NCBI RefSeq assembly: GCF_022410465.1
Contig: NZ_JAJSON010000025.1
Location: 620,001 to 684,000 of the forward strand
DNA length: 64,000 nucleotides
Source of the DNA: Christiangramia crocea
GTDB lineage: Bacteria; Bacteroidota; Bacteroidia; Flavobacteriales; Flavobacteriaceae
Direction: 5' to 3'
A program made the translations under genes and the position numbers. Shown here one piece after another: positions 1 to 9,821 of the stretch. How positions within the stretch are numbered: position 1 is the first letter of the stretch; the number at the start of each line of letters is the position of its first letter. The notes below the pieces were generated by a model that worked only from the letters and a program-made list of their open reading frames with translations, ran no database searches and was not told the DNA's origin.

Positions 1-746
1 TCAAGTTTATAAAGTCCATCAGATGTTCCTTCTCCAAGTCTTGATCCTACATACTGCCCATGAACGCCTGTTTCTGAAATCAAAACCCACCCATTTTTGG
101 CTAATTTGAACAGCGCAGGAAAGGTATATCCAACACCGTTAAGGGATGGTTTACTCATATCCCCATTCAAGCTATATTCTTCTTCATAACTTGGTTTGGT
201 TTGTTCCCAACCAGTCATCGGTAATGCCTGTGGAGTGATATATGTAGTCGCGTAATCCGGAAGATTGAACCCTGTGGTTTCCTCCTGAATGCGAATTTTT
301 GTCTGATTCTTTCCTCCAATCACCTTATAAGAAAAAGCGACATCCCTGTTACTAAGTCTGAAGATCACCTTCAAAGTGTCATTAGTCTGATTAGTAAAAG
401 TACTTATCAGTTGATTCGCGTTATATTCAACTTTGCTTACTTTAGCGCGATCCATTTCATAAGTTTCAGAGATCACAGACTGATCACTGGAAACAAATTT
501 CAGATCTTTTGAAAAATCTCCGATTGATGTTCTCATCCCCAGAGGCGAATTTTCAAGGAAGATCTCTTCATCCAAACTAATATTATAAAAGGCTTGTCCA
601 CTCGTGGTTAAATTAACTTCAAGCTTCAGCCTGTCATCCGGACTTTTAATTTCTAGAGATTCCTGTGAAAAAACTGAAAAAGAGAAAGAGGTGAATAGAA
701 TTATGAAGATTGTATAAAATTTCCTAATTGAGATATAACCTGTCAT
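1..746 (-). CDS. GH97 family glycoside hydrolase, N-terminal part (cut by window edge)
   Basis: The visible 248 codons start at an ATG (744-746) with a hydrophobic signal peptide ending near Phe-Ser-Gln-Glu. They continue into the beta-sandwich N-terminal domain typical of GH97, recognisable from SPDDRLKLEVNLTTSG and the later GWEQTKPSYEEEYSL. The catalytic barrel lies beyond the window edge. GH97 enzymes are alpha-glucosidases or alpha-galactosidases, and the N-terminal part does not tell which. The gene follows the arabinose operon on the same strand and is separated from the next intact gene by a decayed GH43 fragment. An alpha-galactosidase or an alpha-L-arabinopyranosidase-type activity would fit the neighbourhood, but that is inference. 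Confidence 0.8.
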   Translation of the reverse strand, partial: MTGYISIRKFYTIFIILFTSFSFSVFSQESLEIKSPDDRLKLEVNLTTSGQAFYNISLDEEIFLENSPLGMRTSIGDFSKDLKFVSSDQSVISETYEMDRAKVSKVEYNANQLISTFTNQTNDTLKVIFRLSNRDVAFSYKVIGGKNQTKIRIQEETTGFNLPDYATTYITPQALPMTGWEQTKPSYEEEYSLNGDMSKPSLNGVGYTFPALFKLAKNGWVLISETGVHGQYVGSRLGEGTSDGLYKL

Positions 747-808
747 TACTTTTTATTTTTAACAAATCAGTATTTAGTTGTAAATTTTTTCGGTTTTCCT
801 TTCCTATC

Positions 809-1066
809 CTATTCCTGAATTAAAGGATCTACTCCTTTAGAGGTCATAATAACCTTATCTAAGCTTCCGCCATTTTTATATTTTAAGGAATCTATACAAA
901 CAGATCTACTATAGCTGTTTCCACCATTTTGTAAACCTCCATTATGATATATGAAATATCACTGATCTTTTAACTTAACTATCGCCTGATGATTAGTGTT
1001 ACCATTTCCGGCGATTTCATTTAATATTCCTTTATATTCATACGGGCGTAGGTAAAATTTATATTC
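809..1066 (-). pseudogene. Decayed C-terminal fragment of a GH43 enzyme
   Basis: Reading the minus strand in one frame gives EYKGILNEIAGNGNTNHQAI, then a TGA stop (959-961), then YFIYHNGG and SRSVCIDSLKYKNGG, ending at a stop at 809-811. This matches the last ~75 residues of the intact GH43 gene at 13805-14794 (EYKGILNEVAGNSNTNHQAI, YFIYHNGS, RSVCIDQLFYNADG). Similarity starts near 1045, and the frame is closed by another stop at 1067-1069. The TGA sits where related GH43 proteins often carry Trp, so a single TGG to TGA change may explain it. The N-terminal three quarters of the gene are missing, so this is a remnant and not a recoded gene. Confidence 0.8.
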
Positions 1067-1126
1067 TCAAATCTCAGAATAACCCAAGCTTAGTATATCT
1101 CATAAGGGATTGAATAAATATGAATT

Positions 1127-2236
1127 CTACTCCAGATTCAAATCGTAACCCCAATGATCGGCCAGAACCCTTGTTTCTTTAGCGGTTAAAGAAATCACTG
1201 ATCCATGTTTTGGAGATGTAAAGTTGGTTGTCTTCATAACGCCCTTGTTGAAGTGTCCTAGGTCTTTAAAATTTTTAAAATCGGTCGTCTCAAGAAACCC
1301 AAAATTATGTGGGTTTACGCTAAAAACATCATACATTAAAACCCATTTATCAACTCCATTACGCTTCCACATGTTTGGTGCTTCGCAGGCTCCAGGCTCT
1401 TTATCGATCCATTCCGGATCATACTTATATCCTCTATTTATATGATCAGAAAACGCCATTTTGATGCCTCCTGGATTTTCCTGAGCAACATAAGTCATAC
1501 AATACCGTCTGTTGGGCATTTGAAGAATATCTGCATCCAGTACCTGAATTTCACTTTTTGGATAATCAAATAAAAGTTTTGGAAAGCTTATAAGTTGAGT
1601 AAAATCTTCATCGGCATATGCATAGTACATTTTAGTTTTGCCATGCCCAATCCGCATGGTAAAATAGACCATCATCTTGTCTTTTTCCGGATCATAAATA
1701 GATTGAGGAGCCCATGCACAGCCTATATCCTGTAATTCTTCAAAAGCTTCATCAAAAAGAAAATTACTATGTGTCCAATGAATAAGGTCATAAGATTTCA
1801 TCAAGACAAAGCCTCTGTTATTTCCCCAATCATATTTCTCCTGTGGCCTTTCCCATCTAGTCTCACGATATCCCAGATCCTTTGCGAACAGATGAAGATC
1901 TGTCATGGTAATATAAAAGGCTCCATCGGGACCCCTCGAAATGTGAGGATCTCTTATTCCTTTTTGTGAAGCAATTGTATCACCGCCTACTACCGGTTTA
2001 CCATTATTAATATCTGTGAATGTGTAGCCATCCTTACTAAGAGCCATATGCAAGCTATGGTCATCGTCCTTAAAGTAAACCAGCAAATATGCTTCAAAAT
2101 CCTGGCTTTCCTGGTTTTCTATTTCAGCAGAATTATTCCCTGGCTTTGCGGCTACCTTACAACTCTGAAATAAGAATATTCCCCCTATAAGAAGGAGTAA
2201 AAACCTTAACCATAGGCTTTTTTTGAATTTTTCCAT
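1127..2236 (-). CDS. GH43-like five-bladed propeller glycosidase, lipoprotein
   Basis: About 369 residues. The start is taken as the ATG at 2234-2236; the frame can be extended to a TTG at 2257, but the ATG directly precedes the basic and hydrophobic stretch ending in FLFQSC, a lipoprotein signal with lipobox Cys. The propeller has IRDPHI (candidate catalytic Asp) and GACEAPNMWK (candidate general acid Glu), with aromatic strands typical of GH43 (GFVLMKSYDLIHWTHS, WAPQSIYDPEKDKMMVYFT). GH43 proteins of this type are alpha-L-arabinofuranosidases or related exo-enzymes. It lies 48 bp after the transketolase gene and probably belongs to the arabinose operon. The exact subfamily and substrate are unknown; the sequence is clearly unlike the other GH43 proteins in the window. 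Confidence 0.75.
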   Translation of the reverse strand: MEKFKKSLWLRFLLLLIGGIFLFQSCKVAAKPGNNSAEIENQESQDFEAYLLVYFKDDDHSLHMALSKDGYTFTDINNGKPVVGGDTIASQKGIRDPHISRGPDGAFYITMTDLHLFAKDLGYRETRWERPQEKYDWGNNRGFVLMKSYDLIHWTHSNFLFDEAFEELQDIGCAWAPQSIYDPEKDKMMVYFTMRIGHGKTKMYYAYADEDFTQLISFPKLLFDYPKSEIQVLDADILQMPNRRYCMTYVAQENPGGIKMAFSDHINRGYKYDPEWIDKEPGACEAPNMWKRNGVDKWVLMYDVFSVNPHNFGFLETTDFKNFKDLGHFNKGVMKTTNFTSPKHGSVISLTAKETRVLADHWGYDLNLE

Positions 2237-2284
2237 TCGGATATTCTTATTTTCCAAGAAGTACGTGACTTTAAAGCATTTTAA

Positions 2285-3256
2285 TTACTCTTTCCTTTGG
2301 ATTACTATTTTAACGGCTTTAACTATCGCATCTGCATCCAATCCATATTTTGCAAATAGCTGTTCCGGAGTTCCGCTTTCCCCAAAGGTATCCTGGGTAG
2401 CCACAAATTCCTGAGGTGCCGGGTGATTCAAAGACAGAGTTCTTGCCACGCTTTCTCCCAGACCTCCAAGAAAATTATGTTCTTCCGCGCTTACCACGCA
2501 ACCTGTCTTTTTAACAGAGTCCAGAATTGCCTTTTCATCCAGAGGTTTAATCGTATGAATATTGATCACCTCAGCGGAAATCCCATTTTCAGACAGCTTT
2601 TCAGCGGCCTGTATGGCCTCCCAAACCAAATGACCAGTCACTACAATAGTGACATCGGTTCCCTCAAGCAGATGAACAGCTTTTCCTATTTCAAATTTCT
2701 GATCTTCGGGTGTGAAATTCGCGACCTTTGGTCTTCCGAATCGAAGATACACAGGCCCTTCATGCTCTGCAATAGCAATCGTTGCCGCCTTGGTCTGGTT
2801 ATAATCACAGGTGTTGATCACCGTCATTCCCGGAAGCATCTTCATTAACCCGATATCTTCAAGAATCTGGTGAGTGGCTCCATCTTCACCCAGGGTCACC
2901 CCCGAGTGAGAGGCACATATCTTCACATTTTTTCCCGAATAGGCAATACTCTGACGTATCTGGTCATAAACCCTTCCGGTAGCAAAATTAGCAAAGGTTC
3001 CGGCAAAAGGGATCTTACCTCCTATGGTAAGCCCGGCTGCCATTCCCATCATATTTGCTTCGGCAATTCCCACCTGGAAAAATCTTTCAGGATTTTCATC
3101 GATAAAATCCTGCATTTTCAGAGATCCCACAAGATCGGCACATAAGGCTACCACATTAGGATTACTTCTTCCCAGTTCAGTTAATCCGTCTCCAAAACCT
3201 GAACGTGTATCTATCTTACCAGTATCTGTGTATTTTTTTATTTCAATTTTTTCCAT
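2285..3256 (-). CDS. Transketolase, C-terminal subunit (pyrimidine-binding and C-terminal domains)
   Basis: A 323-residue protein matching the second half of transketolase. The pyrimidine-binding region carries TRSGFGDGLTELGRSNPNVV, ADLVGS, FFQVGIAEANMMGMAAGL and the conserved FATGRVYDQIRQSIAYS and SHSGVTLGEDGATHQ stretches; the C-terminal transketolase domain follows from about residue 190. Together with the upstream subunit it forms the thiamine-diphosphate enzyme that moves two-carbon ketol units between pentose, tetrose and hexose phosphates in the cytoplasm. Split transketolases are common in Bacteroidota, Firmicutes and archaea. The two genes are 2 bp apart and so very likely co-translated. 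In this operon it disposes of xylulose 5-phosphate made by AraD. Confidence 0.95.
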   Translation of the reverse strand: MEKIEIKKYTDTGKIDTRSGFGDGLTELGRSNPNVVALCADLVGSLKMQDFIDENPERFFQVGIAEANMMGMAAGLTIGGKIPFAGTFANFATGRVYDQIRQSIAYSGKNVKICASHSGVTLGEDGATHQILEDIGLMKMLPGMTVINTCDYNQTKAATIAIAEHEGPVYLRFGRPKVANFTPEDQKFEIGKAVHLLEGTDVTIVVTGHLVWEAIQAAEKLSENGISAEVINIHTIKPLDEKAILDSVKKTGCVVSAEEHNFLGGLGESVARTLSLNHPAPQEFVATQDTFGESGTPEQLFAKYGLDADAIVKAVKIVIQRKE

Positions 3257-3258
3257 GA

Positions 3259-4101
3259 CTAATAATCTCCTAAGGTTTCCGGGTTTTGAGCAAGTGCTTT
3301 TTCCAATTGTTCATCGTTCGGCGCTTTGCCATGCCAGGCATGGGTATGCATCATAAAGTCTACCCCGTGTCCCATTACGGTGTGCAGCAATACACAAACA
3401 GGTTTGCCTTTTCCGGTCCTGGATTTTGCTTTTCTAAGTCCTTCGGCGACCTGCTCAAGATCATTTCCGTCTTTGATTTCCAAAACATCCCAGCCAAAAG
3501 CCTCGAATTTGGCTCTTAGATTTCCCATAGGAAGCACATTGTCTGTACTTCCATCTATCTGCTGCCCGTTGTAGTCTATGGTAGAAATTATATTATCCAC
3601 CCCATTACCGGCAGCATACATAATAGCCTCCCAGTTCTGGCCTTCCTGAAGTTCTCCATCACCGTGAAGGGAAAATACAAGGTGCTTATCATTATTCAGT
3701 TTTTTTGCCTGGGCTGCTCCAAGAGCCACACTCATTCCCTGTCCTAATGAACCGGAGGCAATCCTTACTCCGGGCAAACCTTCATGTGTGGTAGGATGTC
3801 CCTGTAACCTCGAATCTATCAGTCTGAATGTATTCAGCTCTTTTACCGGGAAATAACCGGTACGTGCCAGAACGCTGTAAAAAACCGGTGAAATATGACC
3901 GTTGGAAAGAAAGAAAAGATCTTCGCCTATACCGTCCATATTAAAATCAGGATTATGTTCGAGTATCTCTTTGTAGAGCACCGTAAAGAACTCGGTACAG
4001 CCCAATGATCCTCCGGGGTGTCCCGAATTCACTTTATGAACCTGTCTTAAAATATCCCGTCTTACCTGTGTGGCAAAATCTTCTAATTCATTTACATCCA
4101 T
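3259..4101 (-). CDS. Transketolase, N-terminal subunit (thiamine-diphosphate binding)
   Basis: A 280-residue protein equal to the N-terminal transketolase domain. Visible motifs are NSGHPGGSLGCTEF (substrate and cofactor loop), the thiamine-diphosphate/Mg motif HGDGELQEGQNWEA, and HTVMGHGVDFM. It pairs with the adjacent C-terminal subunit to make the active heterotetramer. The start ATG is 2 bp downstream of the transaldolase stop, so araBDA-epimerase-symporter-tal-tkt looks like one tightly packed transcription unit. A housekeeping transketolase probably exists elsewhere in the genome; this copy appears dedicated to pentose use, which is inference from position. Confidence 0.95.
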   Translation of the reverse strand: MDVNELEDFATQVRRDILRQVHKVNSGHPGGSLGCTEFFTVLYKEILEHNPDFNMDGIGEDLFFLSNGHISPVFYSVLARTGYFPVKELNTFRLIDSRLQGHPTTHEGLPGVRIASGSLGQGMSVALGAAQAKKLNNDKHLVFSLHGDGELQEGQNWEAIMYAAGNGVDNIISTIDYNGQQIDGSTDNVLPMGNLRAKFEAFGWDVLEIKDGNDLEQVAEGLRKAKSRTGKGKPVCVLLHTVMGHGVDFMMHTHAWHGKAPNDEQLEKALAQNPETLGDY

Positions 4102-4103
4102 AG

Positions 4104-4760
4104 CTAGAGATTAAAAGATTTAGCATCCTGAAGGAATTTTTCAAGTCCACTATCGGTTAGCGGATGTTTTAATAATCCATCGATTGATGATAACGGTCCC
4201 GTCATTACATCGGCACCAAGCTTAGCACAATTAATTACATGCATGGTATGCCTTATAGATGCTGCAAGGATCTCTGTTTCAAAACCATAATTATCATAGA
4301 TCAACCTTATGTCTTCAATCAGCTGAAGCCCGTCAGTTGAAATATCGTCCAGTCTACCTAAGAATGGTGACACATAAGTTGCCCCGGCTTTGGCAGCAAG
4401 CAAGGCCTGACCAGCAGAAAACACCAGAGTACAGTTGGTTTTGATCCCTTTATCACTAAAGTATTTAAGAGCTTTAACTCCCTCTTTGATCATCGGAACC
4501 TTTACAACGATTTGCTCGTGCAATTCCGCAAGTTCTTCTCCTTCTCTTACAATTCCATCAAAATCGGTAGCGACAACTTCGGCTGATACATCACCATTTA
4601 CGATCGCACAGATATCCACATAATGTTTTAGAATATTGTCTTTACCGGTAATTCCCTCCTTCGCCATGAGCGAAGGGTTTGTCGTCACTCCGTCTAAAAC
4701 ACCCAGATCCTGGGCTTCTTTGATCTGATCAATATTTGCAGTGTCTATAAAAAATTTCAT
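4104..4760 (-). CDS. tal: Transaldolase, small TalC/Fsa type
   Basis: A 218-residue class I aldolase-fold protein. It opens with [20 protein letters not shown], followed by [14 protein letters not shown] and the Schiff-base lysine region IVVKVPMI, then [19 protein letters not shown] and [11 protein letters not shown]. The length and motifs match the small (about 220 residue) subfamily that includes bacterial transaldolase and fructose 6-phosphate aldolase; the context (directly next to transketolase in a pentose operon) favours transaldolase. It would convert sedoheptulose 7-phosphate and glyceraldehyde 3-phosphate to fructose 6-phosphate and erythrose 4-phosphate. It sits 2 bp from both neighbours. 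Confidence 0.92.
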   Translation of the reverse strand: MKFFIDTANIDQIKEAQDLGVLDGVTTNPSLMAKEGITGKDNILKHYVDICAIVNGDVSAEVVATDFDGIVREGEELAELHEQIVVKVPMIKEGVKALKYFSDKGIKTNCTLVFSAGQALLAAKAGATYVSPFLGRLDDISTDGLQLIEDIRLIYDNYGFETEILAASIRHTMHVINCAKLGADVMTGPLSSIDGLLKHPLTDSGLEKFLQDAKSFNL

Positions 4761-4762
4761 AA

Positions 4763-6382
4763 TTATTCTCCGTTAAAAAATATCATTACTCCCGCTACTA
4801 TCGCTAGAATTATAATTGAAACCACAATATCCTTCCAGTTATAACTCGTTTTATTATTTCTCTTTTCTTCTTCTGAAATTGTCTGGAACGTAAGGTTTTC
4901 AATTTTTTCATCTGAAGGTGCAGGAGTAAGCAGACTTACCGCCACAATCAACACAATACAGAAAAGGAAAAACCAGGCTCCGAAAGAAAGGAAATTCATA
5001 TTTCCAAGCATATATAAGATTCCGTCCGGATCCAGAGAATCCTTTACAATTTCAAGAGTAATTCTAACCGCACCTACTACTAGGCCTACAACAAGTGTTG
5101 TTATAGCTCCCTGAGCATTGATCCTTTTATAAAATATTCCGAGAAGGAATACGGCCGTTATAGGTGGTGCAATATAAGACTGAACACTTTGCAGGTATTC
5201 ATATAAAACTCCGGAAATATTCGCCATGATTGGTATCCAGGCGATTCCTATAATTACAATAATTACTGTTGCGATCTGTCCTGTTTGCACAAGTTTCTTT
5301 TCCGGTGTATTAGGTCTTAATTTTTTATAGATATCTACGGTGAATAAAGTAGAGCATGAGTTAAATACGGAGGCTAATGAACTCATTAGAGCTGCAAGTA
5401 AACCTGCCGCTACAAGTCCGCGTAAACCGGATGGCAATAAATTACTCATCAATACAGGAAAGGCTTCATCTGGTGAATCCCAGTGCAGTTCTCCTCTCAT
5501 CTTAAGCGTAAGTGCAATAATACCCGGAATTAAAAAAAGAAATACAGGTAGCAATTTCAATAAGGCTCCAAAAATAGTACCTCTACGTCCTTCTTTAATA
5601 TTTCTTGCAGTGAGCGCCCTTTGTACAATATACTGATCTGTACACCAATACCAGACACCTACAATCGTACTTGTTATTAATAACGACGGCCATGGAAAGT
5701 CAGGATCGGTTGCTGGTCGCCACATATCAAAATATTCAGGTCCAACGGTCTGGGTCATACTTTCCCAGCCACCAACTTTATCAAGACCTATAAAGGTTAA
5801 TGCTGCTGCTCCAATAACCAGGATGATGGCCTGAAGGGTTTCAGTATATACTACTGCGCGCATTCCACCAAGAACAGTATAAAGTCCGGTTAAAATAACA
5901 GTTCCTAAAGCCCCTGTCCAGAAATCTATTCCCAGCAAAGCAGAAACAACCACACCACCGGCATAGATAGTTACCGAAATTTTGGTAAGAACATAAGCAA
6001 TGATCGAGAAAACCGAAAGTACCCATCTTGACCTGGCGTCAAATCTTTTTTCCAGGAATTCAGGCATAGTGAACACACCACTTCTTGCATAGAAGGGCAG
6101 AAAAACCCAACCCAGGATAAGTACTACCCACGCCTGAATTTCATAGATAAGCATGGGAAGTTTATCCCCTGCTCCGGCTCCGGCAAGTCCCACCACGTGC
6201 TCTGAACCGATATTGGAAGCAAAAATGGAAGCACCAACCACAAACCATCCAACATTTCTTCCCGCTAAAAAGTAATCTTCGGTATTCGATTGTTTCTTAT
6301 TGATCACCCAAACCGCAATTCCAAGGAGTATAGCGAAATATATGGATATAGTGATCCAGTCTAAAGTATCTAAAGTCTGCAT
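4763..6382 (-). CDS. Sodium/sugar symporter (SSS family), probable arabinose importer
   Basis: A 539-residue membrane protein of the solute:sodium symporter family. It has an N-terminal helix, then [20 protein letters not shown] and [16 protein letters not shown], the classic SGLT-type substrate and Na+ motifs, and about 14 hydrophobic segments ending with a short C-terminal anchor. It resembles SglT/vSGLT-type transporters for monosaccharides such as galactose and glucose. Located between the epimerase and transaldolase genes of the arabinose operon, it most likely carries L-arabinose across the inner membrane. Specificity is inferred from context only. Confidence 0.9.
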   Translation of the reverse strand: MQTLDTLDWITISIYFAILLGIAVWVINKKQSNTEDYFLAGRNVGWFVVGASIFASNIGSEHVVGLAGAGAGDKLPMLIYEIQAWVVLILGWVFLPFYARSGVFTMPEFLEKRFDARSRWVLSVFSIIAYVLTKISVTIYAGGVVVSALLGIDFWTGALGTVILTGLYTVLGGMRAVVYTETLQAIILVIGAAALTFIGLDKVGGWESMTQTVGPEYFDMWRPATDPDFPWPSLLITSTIVGVWYWCTDQYIVQRALTARNIKEGRRGTIFGALLKLLPVFLFLIPGIIALTLKMRGELHWDSPDEAFPVLMSNLLPSGLRGLVAAGLLAALMSSLASVFNSCSTLFTVDIYKKLRPNTPEKKLVQTGQIATVIIVIIGIAWIPIMANISGVLYEYLQSVQSYIAPPITAVFLLGIFYKRINAQGAITTLVVGLVVGAVRITLEIVKDSLDPDGILYMLGNMNFLSFGAWFFLFCIVLIVAVSLLTPAPSDEKIENLTFQTISEEEKRNNKTSYNWKDIVVSIIILAIVAGVMIFFNGE

Positions 6383-6383
6383 A

Positions 6384-7571
6384 TTATTTTACTGAAAATT
6401 TGTAAGAAGTTTGAGAAGCATATTTTTCTCCTGGTTCAAGTACTACAGAAGGAAAACCTTCCTGATTTGGAGAATCCGGATAATGCTGTGTTTCCAGACA
6501 AAAACCTGTTCTCTTTTCATAAGTCCCACCTCCTTTTGCCGGAAGTGTTCCATCAAGAAAATTACCAATGTAGAACTGAATTCCCGGCTCATTAGTGAAT
6601 ACTTCCATAAAACGACCACTACCAGGGTGATAAGCGGAAGCGGCAAATCTTACGCCACTATCCTGCTCATTCAAGACCCAGCAATGATCATAACCCAGTC
6701 CGCGTTTTAGCTGTTCATTGGTCCCCTCCTTATCCAGTTCTGCCCCTATTTTTTTTGGTTCCGTAAAATTGAATGGGGTTCCTTCTACCGGTTTTAATTC
6801 TCCGGTTGGAATCAGGGTTTCATCGACAGGCAGAAACTGATCGGCATTGATCTCAACTACATGGTCCAGAATCTTTTCACTGAAATCTCCAGAAAGGTTG
6901 AAATAGGAATGCTGTGTAAGATTCACTATAGTCTTTTTATCTGTGGTCGCCTCATAATCTATATCCAGGGTGTTATCTGAAGTAAGGGTGTAAGTAACCA
7001 CTGTTTCGAGATTACCCGGATAGCCACCTTCCATATCCTTGCTGGTATAAGAAAGCTTTAGGGAAACCGAATCTTCAGCTTCGGTAACTTCTGCATCCCA
7101 TACAACCTTGTCAAATCCTTTTTCCCCACCATGTAGATGATTTTCACCATCATTAGTTTCCAAAACATATTCAGTTCCGTCTAGCGAGAATTTACCTTTA
7201 GCGATTCGGTTTCCATAGCGGCCGATAATAGCGCCGAAATAAGGGTTCTTTTCCTCATACAGAGAAAGCGAATCCAAACCAAGGACAACATCTTCATATT
7301 CTCCTTCTTTATTGGGAACTTTTAAGGATGTAATGATACCACCATAAGTGATAACAGCCATTTCAAGTCCTTCATCGTTCGAAATTATATATTTCTCGAC
7401 GGCCTCTCCATTTGAAGTTTCTCCAAAGCTTTCTGTTTTAACACTAAATCCTTTTTCTTCCATTTTAGATTCTTCTTGTTCAGATTCATTTTCAGTAGCA
7501 TTCTTACATTGTATAAAAACAAGCAAAACTGCCAGGAAGGCTAATCTGAGAATTTTATTATAATTTTTCAT
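6384..7571 (-). CDS. galM: Aldose 1-epimerase (mutarotase), periplasmic lipoprotein
   Basis: About 395 residues. A TTG at 7577 in frame is possible, but the ATG at 7569-7571 begins MKNYNKILRLAFLAVLLVFI followed by QC, a lipoprotein signal. The mature protein is a GalM-like beta-sandwich: ENDGENHLHGGEKGFDK (catalytic and binding His), NLTQHSYFNLSG (conserved His), CLETQHYPDSPNQ and the C-terminal YKFSV. It interconverts alpha and beta anomers of aldoses. In the Bacteroidota arabinose operon this presumably readies arabinose for the neighbouring symporter or for AraA. The lipobox indicates a periplasmic location, unlike the cytoplasmic GalM of enterobacteria. Confidence 0.92.
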   Translation of the reverse strand: MKNYNKILRLAFLAVLLVFIQCKNATENESEQEESKMEEKGFSVKTESFGETSNGEAVEKYIISNDEGLEMAVITYGGIITSLKVPNKEGEYEDVVLGLDSLSLYEEKNPYFGAIIGRYGNRIAKGKFSLDGTEYVLETNDGENHLHGGEKGFDKVVWDAEVTEAEDSVSLKLSYTSKDMEGGYPGNLETVVTYTLTSDNTLDIDYEATTDKKTIVNLTQHSYFNLSGDFSEKILDHVVEINADQFLPVDETLIPTGELKPVEGTPFNFTEPKKIGAELDKEGTNEQLKRGLGYDHCWVLNEQDSGVRFAASAYHPGSGRFMEVFTNEPGIQFYIGNFLDGTLPAKGGGTYEKRTGFCLETQHYPDSPNQEGFPSVVLEPGEKYASQTSYKFSVK

Positions 7572-7592
7572 AATCAATTGGTTATAGTATTC

Positions 7593-9101
7593 TTACATTC
7601 CGTGCTGGAACAAGTGATAATAGGCTTCGTTAGCATTAAGAGTATCTTTGAATTGTCTTACCGTAGTCTTATCATCGATAACTAACAATTCGATTCCGGC
7701 TATATCTGCAAAATCCTCCAGGAATTCTGTAGATAAGGCCTGGGTATAAACCGTATGATGGGCTCCTCCGGCAAGGATCCATGATGTCACGGCCGTATCC
7801 ATATCTGGTTTGGGATCCCAAAGTACCCTGGCAACCGGTAGGTTAGGAAGGTCTGCTTCTGGCTCAACAGCTTCTACTTCGTTTACAATAAGTCTGAAAC
7901 GGTTACCCATATCAACCAACGAAGCATTCAAGGCTTCTCCTTCAGGTGAGTTGAATACCAGTCTCACCGGATCTTCTTTTCCACCAATTCCTAAAGGATG
8001 TACCTCACAAGATGGTTTGGCGTCTGCAATACTCGGACAGATCTCCAGCATGTGTGAACCTAATACATAAGATCGTTCAGCCTTAAAATGATTGGTGTAG
8101 TCTTCCATAAATGAAGTACCGCCTTCAAGTCCCTGAGCCATTACCTTCATCGCTCTTAATAAAGCTGCTGTTTTCCAGTCACCTTCGGCTCCAAAGCCAT
8201 AACCGTCAGCCATTAGCCGTTGTACTGCAAGTCCCGGTAATTGCTTGAGTTCCCCAAGGTTCTCAAAAGTATCAGTAAAGGCTTTAAATCCTCCTTCCTC
8301 TAAAAAGGCTCTAAGTCCCAGTTCAATCTTCGCTGCATCAACCAGGGATTGTCGCTTATCCCCTCCTTCCTTTAAGGAGTCTGTAAGCGTATAAGTCTCT
8401 TCATATTCTTTAAGCAGTGTATTTAGATCAGAATCGGAAACGGCATTAATATGTTTTACAACATCGGAAGAATCATAGCCGTTAACCTCTACGCCAAATT
8501 TGATCTGGGCGGCCACCTTATCTCCTTCGGTCACTGCAACCTGCCTCATATTGTCCCCAATACGGGCAACTTTCAGGTTTTGCAATTCGTCCCATCCCAT
8601 AGCTACACGTTGCCAGTTCCCAACTTTACGCTGAGTTGCTTCAGTCTTCCAGTGACCAACGACCACCTTACGCTTTTTACGCATTCTTGACATAATGAAT
8701 CCGAATTCACGATCTCCGTGCGCCGACTGATTCAAATTCATAAAATCCATATCTATCTTACTCCATGGGATCTCTGCATTAAATTGAGTATGGAAATGAC
8801 AGATCGGCTTTTTAAGAATACTTAATCCATTGATCCACATTTTGGCAGGAGAAAAGGTATGCATCCAGGTAATAATCCCTATACAATTCTGGTTATTATT
8901 TGCCTCCAGCATTACCTGGGTAATCTCATCCGGGGTCTTTACCGTGTTTTTATGAACCAGTTTTACCGGAACAAAAGCTGATTTGTTTAACCCCTTAACT
9001 ATTTCTGCAGAATTGGCCGCAACCTGTTTCAGGGTTTCTTCGCCGTATAAATGCTGGCTTCCGGTAATAAACCAAACTTCTTTATTTTTAAAATCTGTCA
9101 T
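7593..9101 (-). CDS. araA: L-arabinose isomerase
   Basis: A 502-residue protein, the normal length for AraA. It begins with [20 protein letters not shown] and contains [13 protein letters not shown], the segment [11 protein letters not shown], the metal and catalytic region [13 protein letters not shown] (Glu), [10 protein letters not shown] (His and Glu), and the C-terminal [13 protein letters not shown]. It converts L-arabinose to L-ribulose in the cytoplasm, using Mn2+. It is the third gene after the operon promoter (araB-araD-araA), with only 18 bp to araD. Confidence 0.98.
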   Translation of the reverse strand: MTDFKNKEVWFITGSQHLYGEETLKQVAANSAEIVKGLNKSAFVPVKLVHKNTVKTPDEITQVMLEANNNQNCIGIITWMHTFSPAKMWINGLSILKKPICHFHTQFNAEIPWSKIDMDFMNLNQSAHGDREFGFIMSRMRKKRKVVVGHWKTEATQRKVGNWQRVAMGWDELQNLKVARIGDNMRQVAVTEGDKVAAQIKFGVEVNGYDSSDVVKHINAVSDSDLNTLLKEYEETYTLTDSLKEGGDKRQSLVDAAKIELGLRAFLEEGGFKAFTDTFENLGELKQLPGLAVQRLMADGYGFGAEGDWKTAALLRAMKVMAQGLEGGTSFMEDYTNHFKAERSYVLGSHMLEICPSIADAKPSCEVHPLGIGGKEDPVRLVFNSPEGEALNASLVDMGNRFRLIVNEVEAVEPEADLPNLPVARVLWDPKPDMDTAVTSWILAGGAHHTVYTQALSTEFLEDFADIAGIELLVIDDKTTVRQFKDTLNANEAYYHLFQHGM

Positions 9102-9119
9102 TTTTAATTTTTTATATGG

Positions 9120-9821
9120 TTATTTCTGACCGTAATAGGCATCCTTACCATGCTTACGCTCGTAATGTTTTTTAATTAATGAATCTTTTAAACGGGGTGC
9201 ATCAGGGTTTATCTGAAGTGTTAAAAAGGCCATTTCAGCCACTGCTTCCAGAACTTTACTATGATATACAGCTTTTGCAGCATTCTTACCCCAGGTGAAA
9301 GGGCCGTGGTTTCCTAAAAGAACCATAGGTACTTCCTCATAGGAAATTCCTTTTTCTTTAAAACAGTCGAGGATCTGTATGCCGGTGTTGTGCTCATAAT
9401 TGCCTTCAATAAGATCATCTCGCATTGGGGCCGCACAGGGAATATCTTCGGTTAGGTGATCGGCATGGGTAGTTCCAAAAATCGGGATATCCTTCTGAGA
9501 CTGCGCCCATGCCACAGAGTAGGTAGCGTGGGTATGTGCTATTCCTCCAATATTTTCCCAGTTCTTATATAAAAAAGCATGGGTCTTGGTATCTGAGGAA
9601 GGCCTCATTTCACCTTCGATCACGTTATTCTCAAAATCCAGGATCACGATGTCTTCCGGCTTCAGGTCTTCATAAGGCACTCCGCTAGGTTTGATAGCGA
9701 AAACTTCTTTTTCACGATCCACCGCGCTTACATTTCCAAAGGTATAAATCACAAGACCAAGATCGTTTAACTGCATGTTGGCCTGGTAACACTCCTGTTT
9801 CAATTCTTTATACGAGCTCAT
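9120..9821 (-). CDS. araD: L-ribulose-5-phosphate 4-epimerase
   Basis: A 233-residue class II aldolase/adducin-family protein. It shows TFGNVSAVDREKEVFAIKPS near the N-terminus, MRPSSDTKTHAFLY, the zinc-binding histidines in GGIAHTHATYSVAWAQ, and LLGNHGPFTWG. It converts L-ribulose 5-phosphate to D-xylulose 5-phosphate, completing the AraA-AraB-AraD route. Its start codon lies inside the 3' end of araB (14-bp overlap), so translation of the two is probably coupled. It belongs to the AraD/SgbE/UlaF group; arabinose context decides the assignment. Confidence 0.97.
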   Translation of the reverse strand: MSSYKELKQECYQANMQLNDLGLVIYTFGNVSAVDREKEVFAIKPSGVPYEDLKPEDIVILDFENNVIEGEMRPSSDTKTHAFLYKNWENIGGIAHTHATYSVAWAQSQKDIPIFGTTHADHLTEDIPCAAPMRDDLIEGNYEHNTGIQILDCFKEKGISYEEVPMVLLGNHGPFTWGKNAAKAVYHSKVLEAVAEMAFLTLQINPDAPRLKDSLIKKHYERKHGKDAYYGQK

